This document shows, one piece after another, positions 33,711 through 43,598 of a stretch of DNA of 64,000 nt. Location of the stretch: assembly GCA_007692605.1 (NCBI GenBank), contig REBS01000088.1, positions 20,251 through 84,250 on the forward strand. Direction: 5' to 3'. Each line of letters starts with the position of its first letter. Position 1 is the first letter of the stretch. The notes beneath the pieces are model-generated. The model saw nothing but the letters and a program-made list of their open reading frames with translations, did no database searches and was not told where the DNA came from. Both the position numbers and the translations under genes were made by a program. Origin of the DNA: Gemmatimonadales bacterium (GTDB lineage: Bacteria; Gemmatimonadota; Gemmatimonadetes; Longimicrobiales; Gaopeijiaceae).

Positions 33711-35297
33711 TCAGTTCGGCAGCATGAGTGTGGACAGGGGGGTGGCCTCCATGAGCTTGTAGATCGGGAAGAGGGGCGCGTCGCCCTCGCCATCCTTGAA
33801 CGTCTGGACCTCGGGCTTCGGAAGCCAGGCGTCCATGTGGTTCCAGTAGACCACCCCGTCGGTCGATTCGGGCTCCAGCATGTGACCGATCACCCGGCCC
33901 TGCATCTGCCCCATCCGGACGATGTAGGTGCCCTCGGGAAGGGTCACCTCACGGGTCACCTCATCCTCGACGTGCACCCGGGTCGAAGCGGCGTGATTGT
34001 AGGCTCGCTCGTAGGTGATGTCGGCGATCGTGTAGGCCGTCACCGTGACCTCGGTGTCTTCCTGCAGCCGCTCGATCGTCACGGCGTGCCGCTGGAGGAG
34101 TTCGATCGCGCTCTCGGCATCGCGGGGCACGACGTAGGCCCATGGCCGGTCGCGGCTCAGGGTCGCCACCGGACGCTTCAGCAGCTCCCCGCCGGTGACC
34201 TCGATGATCTCCCGGTCCTGCCCCTGGCCGCTCGAGATCAGGTAGTCGACCGGATCCGGCTCCGGCTCGTACTCGGTCTCGATCGCGATCTGTCCGGACG
34301 GCTCCATGCCGAGCTCGACGGTCGCGACCCGCACGTCCCGCACGGTCTGCATGAGCTCGGCCGCGTGGTCCCTCGACCACTCCACGACCGCTTCGTACGC
34401 CAGGACCCCGCTGAGCACTCCGTCCTCCATGGGCTGCCCCCCCGGCGACTCGAAGAGGATCCCCACGGTGTTGGCGAAGCCGCCGTAGTTGCGGCCGATC
34501 CGCGGATCGGTGCCGCCGACGTACCAGGTGTCCTCGTCACCGCGAGCATAGAACCACGACAGGTATCCCTCGGCCTCGAGCTTCTCGTCGATGGCGGGGA
34601 AGATCGCATCGTCGCAGAGTGCGGTGATGCGCGGATCCGGAGCGGCGTGACTGGGGCACTGGTAGTTGATGTTGTACGGGAACGAGCCCCCGTTGTGGCC
34701 ATCGATGTACAGATGGGGAGCCCAGCGCAGGATCACATTCTGGAGATAGCCCTGGATTTCGGGCTGTTCGAGCTTCATGTAGTCCCGGTTCAGGTCCAGC
34801 CGCCACAGGTTTCCGCGCACCGGCCCGCCGGGAGCCGAAAAGCCGTCCGGATTGATCTGCGGCACCACGACCAGGGTGACCTCGTCGAGGATGTCGTTCA
34901 TCTCGGTGCCGGGTGTGGCGAGGTCGCGCATCATGATCAGGACCGACTCCCGGAGCGTGCGCTCGGGACCATGGACCCCCGCGGCCAGCACCAGGATGGG
35001 CTTGCCCAGCGCCCACGCCTCCCACGGCTGCGTCACCGCGGGGCGGGAGAAGACGGCATAGGGCAGAAGCCGACCCTGATGGGTCTCGCCGTAAAAGCCC
35101 ATGCGCATCTCGGTGCTCATGGCCTGTATCCGGGTGAGATACGACATCATGTTGTCGTAGCTCGTGTACTCGGTGAACCCGGACTCCTCGGCCTGGGTCC
35201 GGATCTCCTGTGCCTCACCGGGGGTCGGCGCCCCGGCAAGGAGAATCAGGAGGGCGGCGCAAAGCGCCACCCCCCCACTCATGGTTCTCTTCTTCAT
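33711..35297 (-). CDS. M14-family zinc carboxypeptidase, exported
   Basis: A 528-residue secreted metallopeptidase. Signal peptide ends near GEAQ (residue 30). Zinc ligands are His109 and Glu112 in AAGVHGPERT and His201 in YIDGHNGG; the substrate-binding Asn-Arg pair is visible in LDLNRDYMKLEQPE. The presumed catalytic Glu lies in GILFESPGG. Members trim C-terminal residues from peptides or peptidoglycan stems. About 200 residues beyond the catalytic domain form a beta-rich region of unknown role. It lies 31 bp after the DUF5117 protease gene on the same strand, so the two peptidases are probably co-transcribed. Confidence 0.9.
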   Translation of the reverse strand: MKKRTMSGGVALCAALLILLAGAPTPGEAQEIRTQAEESGFTEYTSYDNMMSYLTRIQAMSTEMRMGFYGETHQGRLLPYAVFSRPAVTQPWEAWALGKPILVLAAGVHGPERTLRESVLIMMRDLATPGTEMNDILDEVTLVVVPQINPDGFSAPGGPVRGNLWRLDLNRDYMKLEQPEIQGYLQNVILRWAPHLYIDGHNGGSFPYNINYQCPSHAAPDPRITALCDDAIFPAIDEKLEAEGYLSWFYARGDEDTWYVGGTDPRIGRNYGGFANTVGILFESPGGQPMEDGVLSGVLAYEAVVEWSRDHAAELMQTVRDVRVATVELGMEPSGQIAIETEYEPEPDPVDYLISSGQGQDREIIEVTGGELLKRPVATLSRDRPWAYVVPRDAESAIELLQRHAVTIERLQEDTEVTVTAYTIADITYERAYNHAASTRVHVEDEVTREVTLPEGTYIVRMGQMQGRVIGHMLEPESTDGVVYWNHMDAWLPKPEVQTFKDGEGDAPLFPIYKLMEATPLSTLMLPN

Positions 35298-35328
35298 CGG
35301 TTCGATCCCTTTCTATACCGTCGGGTCA

Positions 35329-37704
35329 TCAGTGGTCGAGGATTCGGTTGATCTCTTCCTGAATGTCCTGCAGATGGAGCTGAGTCATCCGGTGGTTGCT
35401 TCGATTCGCGGCCTGTCCGACGGCCGTCGCGAGCTCACGCATCTCGGCCCGGACGATGGGCCGAGCGTCGGAAGAGCGCTGAGGACTCTCGGGGTTCAGA
35501 TAGCCATCCATGACCTCGAGATAGACCCGCTGCAGGTTGCGGCGATACACGCTGACCTGCGGGTTCGAGGCCGTGATCTCGCTCCAGACGCCGTCACGCA
35601 GGTCGGCCATCAGGTCGGCCACCGAGTAGACGCCCTGTCCGTTCGCCAGCGCCTCGTACTCCACGAGGCGGTTGAGACGAGCCGGGTTCATGAGGACGCG
35701 CAGCGTGTTCCCCTGCTGCGTTCCGAAGCGACTCACCACACCTTCGGCCTCGATCCGCCGGAGGACGTCCTGGTCCAGGAACATCTCCGGCACCCGGAAG
35801 GCGTTCTCCTTCAGGTACTCGAGTGCCTCCTGCTGCTCTGCCCGGCTCACCGGCTCGAAGCGCGCGCCCGTCCCGTACTTCTCCTGGGTGTACGCACCAC
35901 CGACGATCGCGGCTACGTGCGAGTTGTATCGGCCCCACTGGCCGACCACGTTCCCGTAGAGCTCCTCGAGCGTTGAATAATCCTGGCCGGGGCGCTCGGC
36001 GACATCGAGCAGAGAGCCCATGACCCGCTCCAGATTCCGCATGGCCAGCGTCGACGACTGAACCGCGTCGGCGTTCCCGACCGCCTCGGTGACGGCCTCG
36101 GGGTCGTTGGGAGCCCCCGGGGTCGTGAAGCGGAACCAGGGCACCGTGTCCTGCATGCGCGACCAGGAATCGAGCGTCTCCCACTCCTCGTCGGGGGTGG
36201 TGGCGCCTGGGATCGGCTTGTTCTGCCACATCACGGCGAAGCGGTCGTACGGTCCCACCTTCGGGATGAGCAGGTGTACCGGAATGCTGTCTTCCGGCTG
36301 CGCCACGTAGTTGAAGCGGGAGTAGTCCATCAGGGTGGCGACGTGCCCCCCCATCCGCTCGAGGAAGTCCGCCGACCGGATCGAATCGGCGGGGTACATG
36401 GCCGAAGCCTTGAAGTTGTGCGGAAAGCCCACCGCGTGCCCGATCTCGTGGGCCACCACGTACTCGACCAGCTCACCCATGAGGGAGTCCGGAAGGGGTA
36501 GCTCTCGCGCGCGCTCATCGAGCGGCGAAACCTGCACGAAGTACCAGTTGCGCAGGAGGTTCATGACGTTGTGATACATGTTGACCTCCGCCTTCAGGAT
36601 CTCTCCGGTGCGGGGGTCGACGGTGTTTCCACCGGTCGCGTTCGCGACCGTCGATGCTCTCCAGTAGATCATCGAGTTGCGGGCGTCGTGCTGCGACCAC
36701 GTCGGATCCTCTTCGGGGGTCGGCGCGAGTCGGGGAATGATCGCGTTCGAGAAGCCGGCCTCCTCATAGGCCTCGAGCCACTGGTCGACACCGGCCTCGA
36801 CATAGGGGATCAGCCACTCGGGCGTGGCGCGGTCGATCCAGAACACGATCGGCTCCACCGGATCCGAGATCTCGGCGTTCGGGTTCTCCTTCTCGAGTCG
36901 GAACTTGCGGATGAAGCGTCGCTGCTCGGAGCGATGCTCCGGGCGCGAGAAGTCATAGTGCGCCATCGACATGATTCCCACGCGGGAATCGTGCAGACGC
37001 GGCATCATGGGCTCCTCGGGGAGCTTGAGCATGCTCCAGTTGATGCGCATGGTCGAAGCGGGCGTGCCCGCGGGCGCATTCGCGCCGGTCTGCGTGCCGA
37101 GCACGTCGATGTTCGTCGGGAACGTGCGAACCTCGTTGATCCGGGTGCGATCGCTCTGCAGCCCCGTCACCTGGATGAACTCGGGAATGTTCGTGGTATA
37201 CAGGCGCGTCACCTCGATCACCGCCGCCGAGTCCGCCCCGAAGGTCTCGATGTCGAACGAGGCGATGATGCTTCCGCGGGTGAGCGCGTGCACGGCCCGG
37301 TAGATGGCCGAGTCCGGGTGCGCCACCATGGAATGGTCCACGGTACGCAGCTCGACCCGGTCGTCGTGGCGCTCCCAGCGAACGTTGCGATTGCCCCGCG
37401 ACCCCCAACCACCCTCGTCGACCCGGGTCATGATCATCATGTCCTTGTCGTACTCCGACGGCGGAATCTCGAAGTAGAGCTTTCCGTCGACCTCGTGGGT
37501 CAGGAAGAGCCCTTCCTGCGTGACGGCATCGTCGGTGATGACCTCGGAATACGGCTTGAAGTCGTCGTTGTCATTGGATGGGGCGGGTCGCTCCGCGGCC
37601 TGGGGAGCGGGGGTGGCAGCCGGCGCCTCGCGCGAGGCACATCCGGCGACCGAGAGCGCGAAGGCGGCTCCCATCGCCAGCAGAGAAGTTCGGTGAACAC
37701 GCAT
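35329..37704 (-). CDS. Zinc-dependent metalloprotease lipoprotein of the DUF5117 type
   Basis: A 791-residue lipoprotein (lipobox VAGC near residue 21). The metzincin-like zinc motif HEIGHAVGFPH starts at His419 (ligands 419, 423, 429; catalytic Glu420), followed by a MDYSRFNYV Met-turn-like segment. The large N-terminal domain (about 60-330) corresponds to DUF5117, and the C-terminal domain is helical. Such proteins are widespread in Bacteroidota and Gemmatimonadota and are presumed periplasmic or surface proteases with unknown substrates. The start has AGGGATC upstream, and a strong intrinsic terminator separates it from the LVIVD gene, so transcription probably restarts here. Confidence 0.88.
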   Translation of the reverse strand: MRVHRTSLLAMGAAFALSVAGCASREAPAATPAPQAAERPAPSNDNDDFKPYSEVITDDAVTQEGLFLTHEVDGKLYFEIPPSEYDKDMMIMTRVDEGGWGSRGNRNVRWERHDDRVELRTVDHSMVAHPDSAIYRAVHALTRGSIIASFDIETFGADSAAVIEVTRLYTTNIPEFIQVTGLQSDRTRINEVRTFPTNIDVLGTQTGANAPAGTPASTMRINWSMLKLPEEPMMPRLHDSRVGIMSMAHYDFSRPEHRSEQRRFIRKFRLEKENPNAEISDPVEPIVFWIDRATPEWLIPYVEAGVDQWLEAYEEAGFSNAIIPRLAPTPEEDPTWSQHDARNSMIYWRASTVANATGGNTVDPRTGEILKAEVNMYHNVMNLLRNWYFVQVSPLDERARELPLPDSLMGELVEYVVAHEIGHAVGFPHNFKASAMYPADSIRSADFLERMGGHVATLMDYSRFNYVAQPEDSIPVHLLIPKVGPYDRFAVMWQNKPIPGATTPDEEWETLDSWSRMQDTVPWFRFTTPGAPNDPEAVTEAVGNADAVQSSTLAMRNLERVMGSLLDVAERPGQDYSTLEELYGNVVGQWGRYNSHVAAIVGGAYTQEKYGTGARFEPVSRAEQQEALEYLKENAFRVPEMFLDQDVLRRIEAEGVVSRFGTQQGNTLRVLMNPARLNRLVEYEALANGQGVYSVADLMADLRDGVWSEITASNPQVSVYRRNLQRVYLEVMDGYLNPESPQRSSDARPIVRAEMRELATAVGQAANRSNHRMTQLHLQDIQEEINRILDH

Positions 37705-37807
37705 GATGATCCCTGGATCCTTGGGTTTCGGGGCCGGGGCGAACCCGGCGGTGTCGTGGGGTAGGCGGGGAAAGTACGGTCCCGGCCGCGTTGCGTCGAG
37801 GGTGAGT

Positions 37808-37847
37808 GAAAAGAAGAGGGCGCCGCCGGATCCGATCCGGCGGCGCC
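37808..37847 (-). terminator. Rho-independent terminator after the LVIVD-repeat gene
   Basis: On the minus strand a perfect 13-14-bp GC stem (GGCGCCGCCGGAT and its complement, 37819-37847, with almost no loop) is followed directly by CTCTTCTTTTC. It lies 34 bp past the stop of the LVIVD gene and about 100 bp before the next gene, as expected for an intrinsic terminator. Confidence 0.85.
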
Positions 37848-37880
37848 ACAGGCCTCTGCGGGCTGGTGTCTCGCAGGTCG

Positions 37881-39941
37881 TCAGTTGTCCTGTTCGTTCT
37901 CTTCGAGCGCCACGGGCTGGCGAGGCTCGATCTCGAGGGCCCACATCCCGCTGTTCCAGTCCGAGAGGAAGAGGCGGCCCTTGAAGGGCATTCCACTCCA
38001 GACCATCGGGGCGTTCGAGATGTAACCGACCGGGTCCGCCGGCTTGTACACCGCGATCTCCCGGCCCTGCGTGTGCAGATTCCCCATCAGGTCACCCGAC
38101 ACGTCGACGACCCGAATCCCTCCCTCGTAGTAGGCCTGGTAGAGGACGTCATCTTCGACCCAGATGTTGTGCGTGCCATACTCCGGCACCTTGTACCGGG
38201 CGATCTTCCTCGGGTTCTCCATGTCGGTGAAGTCGAGGATGTGTGTATAGCCGGCGGTGTTCGACGGCGTGCCTCCCTGACCCGTCTCCGGGTCGTAGGG
38301 CTGTGTCGACAGACCTCCCTCGAGGGCCATTCCGCGTCGACTCATGATCTCGTCTCCGGCGAACACCAGGAGCCGACCGGTCGACTCCTGATAATACGGA
38401 TAGACCGCGTGGGTGCGGCCCCCGGGCGTCGTGAGCTGGCTCACGAACACGGGATTCTCGGGGGTGCCCCCCCAGGCCCCGTTTCCGACGTCGTAGACCA
38501 GGATCCCGCATCCCCACTGGGCGGAATACCCGAGCCCGTCGAGCACCCACACATCGTGGATCCGGCAGTCCTCATGCTGCACCTCACCCACCGTGCGGGG
38601 ATTCTCGAGATCCTCGATATCGATGATCACGTACTTCTGACCACCGGAGAGGGCGTAGACGTAGTCCTCCATCGGGAAGGCGTTATGCACCCCACCGGTG
38701 AGGCCGTCGGTGACGTTCGCCGCGATCCGCGGATGCGCCGGGTCGGCCAGATCGAGGATGATCAGTCCGTTCACCCGGTCCGACGCCCCCTCACGGGTCA
38801 TCGTGGCGTAGCGTGCGTCCGGAGAGACCTTCACATCGTTGACCGTGCGGGCGTCGACCTGCACCGAATCGGTCTTCACAAGATTCGTCGGGTCCGTCAC
38901 ATCCCACATGTAGGCCCACCCATCGGCCCCCCAGGTGCCCGAGATCGCGTAGTCGCGTCCATCATTGCCTTCGAAAACCCAGAAGTCCGAGGTATGCACG
39001 TTGTCCACCCGCCCCTGACCCCGGAACTCGATTCGTTGCACAACCTGCCGGGGCTGGACCTCGACCGCTCGACGGGCCGAGAGCGGTCCGGCACTCGCCG
39101 TAACGGCGTACTGACCGGGCTCCTCGGCCAGGAAGCGTCCGGAGTCGACCACAGCGACCGCGCCGGGGACCTGGACCCCATCCTCGGACCGGAAGGAGTA
39201 CCCCCACTGGACCGGCACGTCCTCGACAACCGAACCATCCTCGGCGTAGAAGCGGGGCGAGAACTCGAGCACATCGCCGGTGCGGGCTTCGTCGAGGCCT
39301 CCCGTGAGTTCCATCCGGACCGCGGGGAACGCGCGGACGTCGACGCTCCAGGCCTCGGACGCGCCATCGACGTCAGCGGTGATCGTGACCGAACCGGCCC
39401 TGTGAGCACTCACGGCTCCAAACCGGTCCACCGTCGCGACGTCGGGGTCGGAACTCGTGAAGCGCGGACGCGGGTCGGGACGCTCGGACCCGTCGGCGTG
39501 GAACGCCGAAGCCGAGAGCTCCACGGTGGTGCCCGCGTAGAGGCGCTCGGACGCGTGACTCAGTTCGACCCGGGTCACGGCCGGGAAGCTCACCCGAACC
39601 GGGATCCCCAGCATGACCGGTTCGCGATCGGCGTCTGCGGGAAGGATCTCGGTCACGATGATCTGTGCCTCGCTGCCGCCCTGGACCCCCCGCACGACCC
39701 GCTCGTCGGCATCGACTTCGATCGCTGCGCTGCTTCGGACGATCCGCAGATCGATATCGACTTCGTTTCCCTGCGCATCGAGGGCACGGAGCTGGAAGCT
39801 CGCGGTCTGCCCCTGCTCGAGGTCGATCTGCTCGGGGGTTGCGACCAGACGGTCGACCGTCTGGGCTTCGACCGGCACAGCGGGAGCCAGAAGGGCCGCC
39901 GCGGCGGCCAGCAGGAAGAGTCGGAAGACGACGGATTTCAT
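37881..39941 (-). CDS. Exported LVIVD-repeat beta-propeller protein with Ig-like N-terminus
   Basis: A 686-residue secreted protein. Signal peptide ends near VPVEAQ (residue 26). One or two bacterial Ig-like (Big_2 type) units follow (about 30-210; FTSSDPDVATVDRFGAVSA is typical), then a propeller built from LVIVD-type repeats, visible as LIILDLADPAHPRIAANV, YVIIDIEDLENPRTVGEV, HILDFTDMENPRKIARYK and IRVVDVSGDLMG. These repeats occur in cell-surface proteins of unknown function. The last residues are acidic. A terminator follows directly downstream. The ATG at 39941 was chosen because it heads a clean signal peptide. Confidence 0.82.
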   Translation of the reverse strand: MKSVVFRLFLLAAAAALLAPAVPVEAQTVDRLVATPEQIDLEQGQTASFQLRALDAQGNEVDIDLRIVRSSAAIEVDADERVVRGVQGGSEAQIIVTEILPADADREPVMLGIPVRVSFPAVTRVELSHASERLYAGTTVELSASAFHADGSERPDPRPRFTSSDPDVATVDRFGAVSAHRAGSVTITADVDGASEAWSVDVRAFPAVRMELTGGLDEARTGDVLEFSPRFYAEDGSVVEDVPVQWGYSFRSEDGVQVPGAVAVVDSGRFLAEEPGQYAVTASAGPLSARRAVEVQPRQVVQRIEFRGQGRVDNVHTSDFWVFEGNDGRDYAISGTWGADGWAYMWDVTDPTNLVKTDSVQVDARTVNDVKVSPDARYATMTREGASDRVNGLIILDLADPAHPRIAANVTDGLTGGVHNAFPMEDYVYALSGGQKYVIIDIEDLENPRTVGEVQHEDCRIHDVWVLDGLGYSAQWGCGILVYDVGNGAWGGTPENPVFVSQLTTPGGRTHAVYPYYQESTGRLLVFAGDEIMSRRGMALEGGLSTQPYDPETGQGGTPSNTAGYTHILDFTDMENPRKIARYKVPEYGTHNIWVEDDVLYQAYYEGGIRVVDVSGDLMGNLHTQGREIAVYKPADPVGYISNAPMVWSGMPFKGRLFLSDWNSGMWALEIEPRQPVALEENEQDN

Positions 39942-40155
39942 GAGACCACTCCACTTCGGGGTTCCAGGATAACACGGGCCATGCTCAAACTGCCAAAATG
40001 ACCCTACGGGGCCCCGCACGCAAGCGAAATCCGCCTCGTTTGAGGCCGGAGGCATGCCCTCCCGAACGGAAATGATCGACCGACCCCGGAACCTGATGCG
40101 GCCCCGTCGGGTTCGAGGATGTTCGCGATCTGTTGAAAGCCACGGTGGGAGACCC

Positions 40156-40935
40156 ATGAATCGACTTCGAGGAAAGCGCGTGCTGATCACGGGGGCCTCG
40201 GCCGGCATCGGGCGCGCCTGCGCACGCATCTTCGCCGCCTCGGGGGCCGACCTCCTCCTCTCCGCCCGACGCTTCCCCAACCTCGAGTCCCTTCGCCGGG
40301 AGCTCACCCTCGAACACGGGGTCGATGTCACGATCGAGCGTCTGGACGTGCGGGATCGCGCCGGTGTCGAAACGTATGTGGCGAAGCTGGTGGTCGAGAA
40401 CCGCCTTCCCGACATCCTGGTGAACAACGCCGGACTCTCTCGCGACCTGCTCCCGTTTCACGAGGGAAAGGTCGAGGGCTGGGAGGAGATGATCGACACC
40501 AACGTGAAGGGACTGCTCTACATGTCCCGAGCGATCATCCCCCACATGGTCGCGCGCGATCAGGGGCATGTCATCCATATCGGAAGCGTCGCGGGCGACA
40601 CGGTCTATCCGGCAGGAAATGTCTACAACGCCACGAAGTTCGCGGTGCGGGCCCTGAACGAAGGGATGAACGTGGACCTGGTCGGGACCGGAGTGCGGGT
40701 GTCCTCGGTGGACCCGGGACTCGTTGAAACGGAGTTCTCGGAGGTGCGCTTCCGCGGAGACCGCGAGCGGGCTCGAACCGTCTACGAGGGATATACCCCC
40801 CTTCGGGCCGACGATGTGGCCGATGTCGTCCACTATGTCGCGAATGCGCCGGAGCATGTGAACATCCATCGCACGGTCGTCTACCCGACCGACCAGAGGA
40901 ACCCCTACGTCCTCCACCGGCGCGACCCCGAATGA
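40156..40935 (+). CDS. Short-chain dehydrogenase/reductase (YdfG-like)
   Basis: A 259-residue cytoplasmic NAD(P)-dependent oxidoreductase. TGASAGIGRA near the N-terminus binds the cofactor, and an Arg two strands later (LLSARR) suggests NADP. The catalytic Ser lies in HIGSVAG, and Tyr and Lys in YNATK. The pattern, including NVYNATKFAVRALNEGMNVDL, is that of serine/3-hydroxy acid dehydrogenases related to YdfG. The ATG at 40156 has GGTGGGAG upstream. A gene for an MFS transporter follows at 31 bp. Confidence 0.9.
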   Translation: MNRLRGKRVLITGASAGIGRACARIFAASGADLLLSARRFPNLESLRRELTLEHGVDVTIERLDVRDRAGVETYVAKLVVENRLPDILVNNAGLSRDLLPFHEGKVEGWEEMIDTNVKGLLYMSRAIIPHMVARDQGHVIHIGSVAGDTVYPAGNVYNATKFAVRALNEGMNVDLVGTGVRVSSVDPGLVETEFSEVRFRGDRERARTVYEGYTPLRADDVADVVHYVANAPEHVNIHRTVVYPTDQRNPYVLHRRDPE

Positions 40936-40966
40936 CCTCGCCGGGCGGGGGGCCGACGTCACTCCG

Positions 40967-42280
40967 GTGATCCGCCTCCCCAACCCGGGGCACCCTCCGC
41001 CCTGGCTGGTCGTACTCACACTCTGGCTCCTCGTCTTCTCGGCCAGCAGCCAGATCATGATCATCGCGCCACTCCTCCCCATGGTCGGCGATGAGCTCGG
41101 CATCGAAGAGGCACTGCTGGGGACGCTGGTTTCCGCATACTCGCTGATGGTCGGTCTCTTCGCGATCATCTCCGGGCCCTTCTCGGACCGGGTCGGTCGC
41201 CGTCGGATCCTCCTGGTGGGCACGGGCATCATGACGCTCGCGCTCGGTGCCCACTTCTGGGTGGCCGGGTACTGGAGCTTCATCCTGGTCCGCGTCCTCG
41301 CCGGACTCGCCGGCGGAGTCCTGTCGGGGTCGGCCGTATCGTACGTGGGTGACTACTTCGCCTACGAGCGAAGAGGATGGGCCACTGGCTGGATCATGAG
41401 CGGGACGGCCGCCGGGCAGATCCTCGGAATCCCGATGGGGGTCGTGCTGGCCGGCTGGTTCGGGTTTCGGATCCCCTTCCTGATCTTCGGCGTGTCGATG
41501 GCGGCCACCTTCGTACTGGTCTTCCTGACCCTCCCCCAGCCCGAGGTTCGCAGAAGCCCGGACCCGGTGACCCTGCGACGGGCGATCGTGGGCTACGTGG
41601 GCCTCATCCGGCGCCCCGAGATCGCGGCGGCCTGCTCGGCCTTCCTCCTGATGTTCCTGGGAATCTCTTTCTACGTGGTGTACCTGCCCACGTGGCTCGA
41701 GCGGGGCATCGGCGCCACTGCGAACGAGATCGCGATCCTCTTTCTCGTCGGGGGGGTGGCCAACGTCCTCGTGGGTCCGCAGGCCGGCCGCATTTCAGAC
41801 CGGATCGGGCGAAAGGGCATCATTCTGGTATCGTGCGTGGGGCTCGCCATCGTCATGTCCCTCACCACCGTGGTCATCCGGGAGGTCTGGATGGCCTTCC
41901 CGTACTTCTTCGTCGTGATGGCGCTCGTCGCGATGCGGATCGGTCCCTTCTCGGCCCTTCTGACCGTCCTGGTGGCCAGCGACCGACGGGGGTCACTGCT
42001 GAGTCTGGCGGTCGCGGTCGGACAGGTCGGTTTCGCGGTCGGTGCCACCCTCTCGGGAATCCTCTACGCCTCGTACGGGTATGCCCCGACGAGTACGATT
42101 GCGGGTGTGTCGGTCCTGGGGATGGGGCTCATGGTGTGGTTCCTGATCCCGGAGCCGGGGGCCGACGTCACGGTCGACGGATTGGCGCGCGACCCTGGTG
42201 GTGGGGTGACTCCGGAGGGCCCAGACGTCGCAGCAACCGGCGGCGCGGGACCGCTGAGCGGTCCGGGAGCCCCGGAATGA
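40967..42280 (+). CDS. Major facilitator superfamily transporter
   Basis: A 437-residue inner-membrane protein with about 12 helices. The MFS motif A appears after TM2 (GPFSDRVGRRRIL) and its counterpart after TM8 (GRISDRIGRKG). The RVLAGLAGGVLSGSAVSYVGDYF region resembles motif B/C of drug:proton antiporter-like families. The C-terminal tail (about 45 residues) is Gly/Pro-rich and cytoplasmic. Substrate cannot be assigned. GTG start. It shares a direction and small gap with the SDR gene, so a linked import- or export-and-reduce role is possible but not shown. Confidence 0.88.
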   Translation: MIRLPNPGHPPPWLVVLTLWLLVFSASSQIMIIAPLLPMVGDELGIEEALLGTLVSAYSLMVGLFAIISGPFSDRVGRRRILLVGTGIMTLALGAHFWVAGYWSFILVRVLAGLAGGVLSGSAVSYVGDYFAYERRGWATGWIMSGTAAGQILGIPMGVVLAGWFGFRIPFLIFGVSMAATFVLVFLTLPQPEVRRSPDPVTLRRAIVGYVGLIRRPEIAAACSAFLLMFLGISFYVVYLPTWLERGIGATANEIAILFLVGGVANVLVGPQAGRISDRIGRKGIILVSCVGLAIVMSLTTVVIREVWMAFPYFFVVMALVAMRIGPFSALLTVLVASDRRGSLLSLAVAVGQVGFAVGATLSGILYASYGYAPTSTIAGVSVLGMGLMVWFLIPEPGADVTVDGLARDPGGGVTPEGPDVAATGGAGPLSGPGAPE

Positions 42281-42377
42281 CCCGCCCGCCGGACTCCGGT
42301 AGATTACCAGGTTGGGTCCCTGCGATTCGGGCCCGGCCCCTTCATCCTTTCCCGAACCCAGATGGCCGATCCACCTG

Positions 42378-43598
42378 ATGAGTCCAACCACGTCACGGTC
42401 CCACCCGACGCCCCGCAATCCCGTCCGGATCCTTCTGGTCGAAGACGACCTCGACCAGGCTCACCTCGTGAAGTTTCTCCTCGAAGCCGGGGGAGATTAC
42501 TCGGTAACCCTCGTGCAGGACGGAGACCGGGCCATCGACCTGCTTCGGGAACGGGAGTGGGAACTCCTGATCACCGACCTGAACCTGCCCGGCGCAGACG
42601 GAACCGCGGTCGTCGACTTCGCCCGAACCCGACAGGACCGGTTGCCGATCCTCGCGACCACGGGGTACACGGGTCCGGAGTATGCCCAGCGAGCGATCGA
42701 CATGGGAGCCGACGACGTTCTCGTGAAGCCCCTCGACCGGGACGAGCTCATCGAACGCGTGCGGACGCTCATCCAGAGCGGTCGTCCCGACCGTCGCCCG
42801 TCGGCACCCGTGGAGCTGGATCGCCTTCCGGCGGAGCCTCCTCCCGACCGCCCTCCGGAGCCCGAACCACAGCCCCCCACCCCGATCCGAGACCCCCTTC
42901 AGATCCTGGCCATCGGGGTTCGGCCCGGGGACGTGGAAGCCGGGTGCGGTGGCACCCTCCTGCGCCACCTGGCCCTTGGCGACGGCGTCGTCGTCCTGCA
43001 CCTCACGAATGAGCCCCGCGAAGACGGGCACGATCCGAACGGAGTGGGTGTCCGCGAGGTCGCGAGGGAGGCCGGAAGACTCCTGGGGGTGCGAATCTTC
43101 GTGGGCAACGTTCGCACGGATCCTGAAGCCGACGGTACGGAGCTGGAGCGCCTCGCAGGCGGAGCGGTGCGAGAGATCGCGCCCGACATCCTGTACGTCC
43201 CCTCGTCCCGGGAACAGAGCCCCGTTCACCGAGCCGCTCTCTCTGCCGCGACCCGCGCGGCCTCGGGCGTCCCGAGCCAGTTCGGCTACGACTCCGGTAC
43301 AGTCTCACCGGACTTCGCTCCTCACGTCTTCGTCCCCCTCTCCGATGCGGATCTCGACCGCAAGGTCACTGCTCTGGCTCCGTACCAGGCCCACGCTCGA
43401 AGTCATCTGGCGGCAGACTTCGTGCGAGCATCCGCCCGCTTCTGGGGGCGATACTCGAATACTCCCGCAACCGAAGCCTTCGAGCTTCTGGAGGGCGCTC
43501 CCCCCTTCACCGACGCCGTGATCGTGGAACGCGCCGACCCGGCGCCCTCGCCTGCTGGACCATCGAATTCCCTGCCCCGCGAACCGGAGTTCCAATGA
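42378..43598 (+). CDS. Response-regulator receiver domain fused to a degenerate PIG-L/LmbE deacetylase domain
   Basis: A 406-residue fusion. Residues about 16-133 are a canonical receiver domain: acidic pocket Glu22-Asp23-Asp24, phospho-acceptor Asp67 in LLITDLNLPG, Thr94/95 and Lys117. A Pro-rich linker (about 140-172) leads to a PIG-L/LmbE de-N-acetylase fold (about 175-385). The family's zinc and catalytic motif HPDD is here RPGD (182-185), so one zinc His and the catalytic Asp are lost, while the later SPVHRAAL His is kept. The output domain may therefore bind rather than cut an N-acetyl sugar, or be a regulated pseudoenzyme. The stop overlaps the LOG gene by 4 bp. Confidence 0.82.
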   Translation: MSPTTSRSHPTPRNPVRILLVEDDLDQAHLVKFLLEAGGDYSVTLVQDGDRAIDLLREREWELLITDLNLPGADGTAVVDFARTRQDRLPILATTGYTGPEYAQRAIDMGADDVLVKPLDRDELIERVRTLIQSGRPDRRPSAPVELDRLPAEPPPDRPPEPEPQPPTPIRDPLQILAIGVRPGDVEAGCGGTLLRHLALGDGVVVLHLTNEPREDGHDPNGVGVREVAREAGRLLGVRIFVGNVRTDPEADGTELERLAGGAVREIAPDILYVPSSREQSPVHRAALSAATRAASGVPSQFGYDSGTVSPDFAPHVFVPLSDADLDRKVTALAPYQAHARSHLAADFVRASARFWGRYSNTPATEAFELLEGAPPFTDAVIVERADPAPSPAGPSNSLPREPEFQ

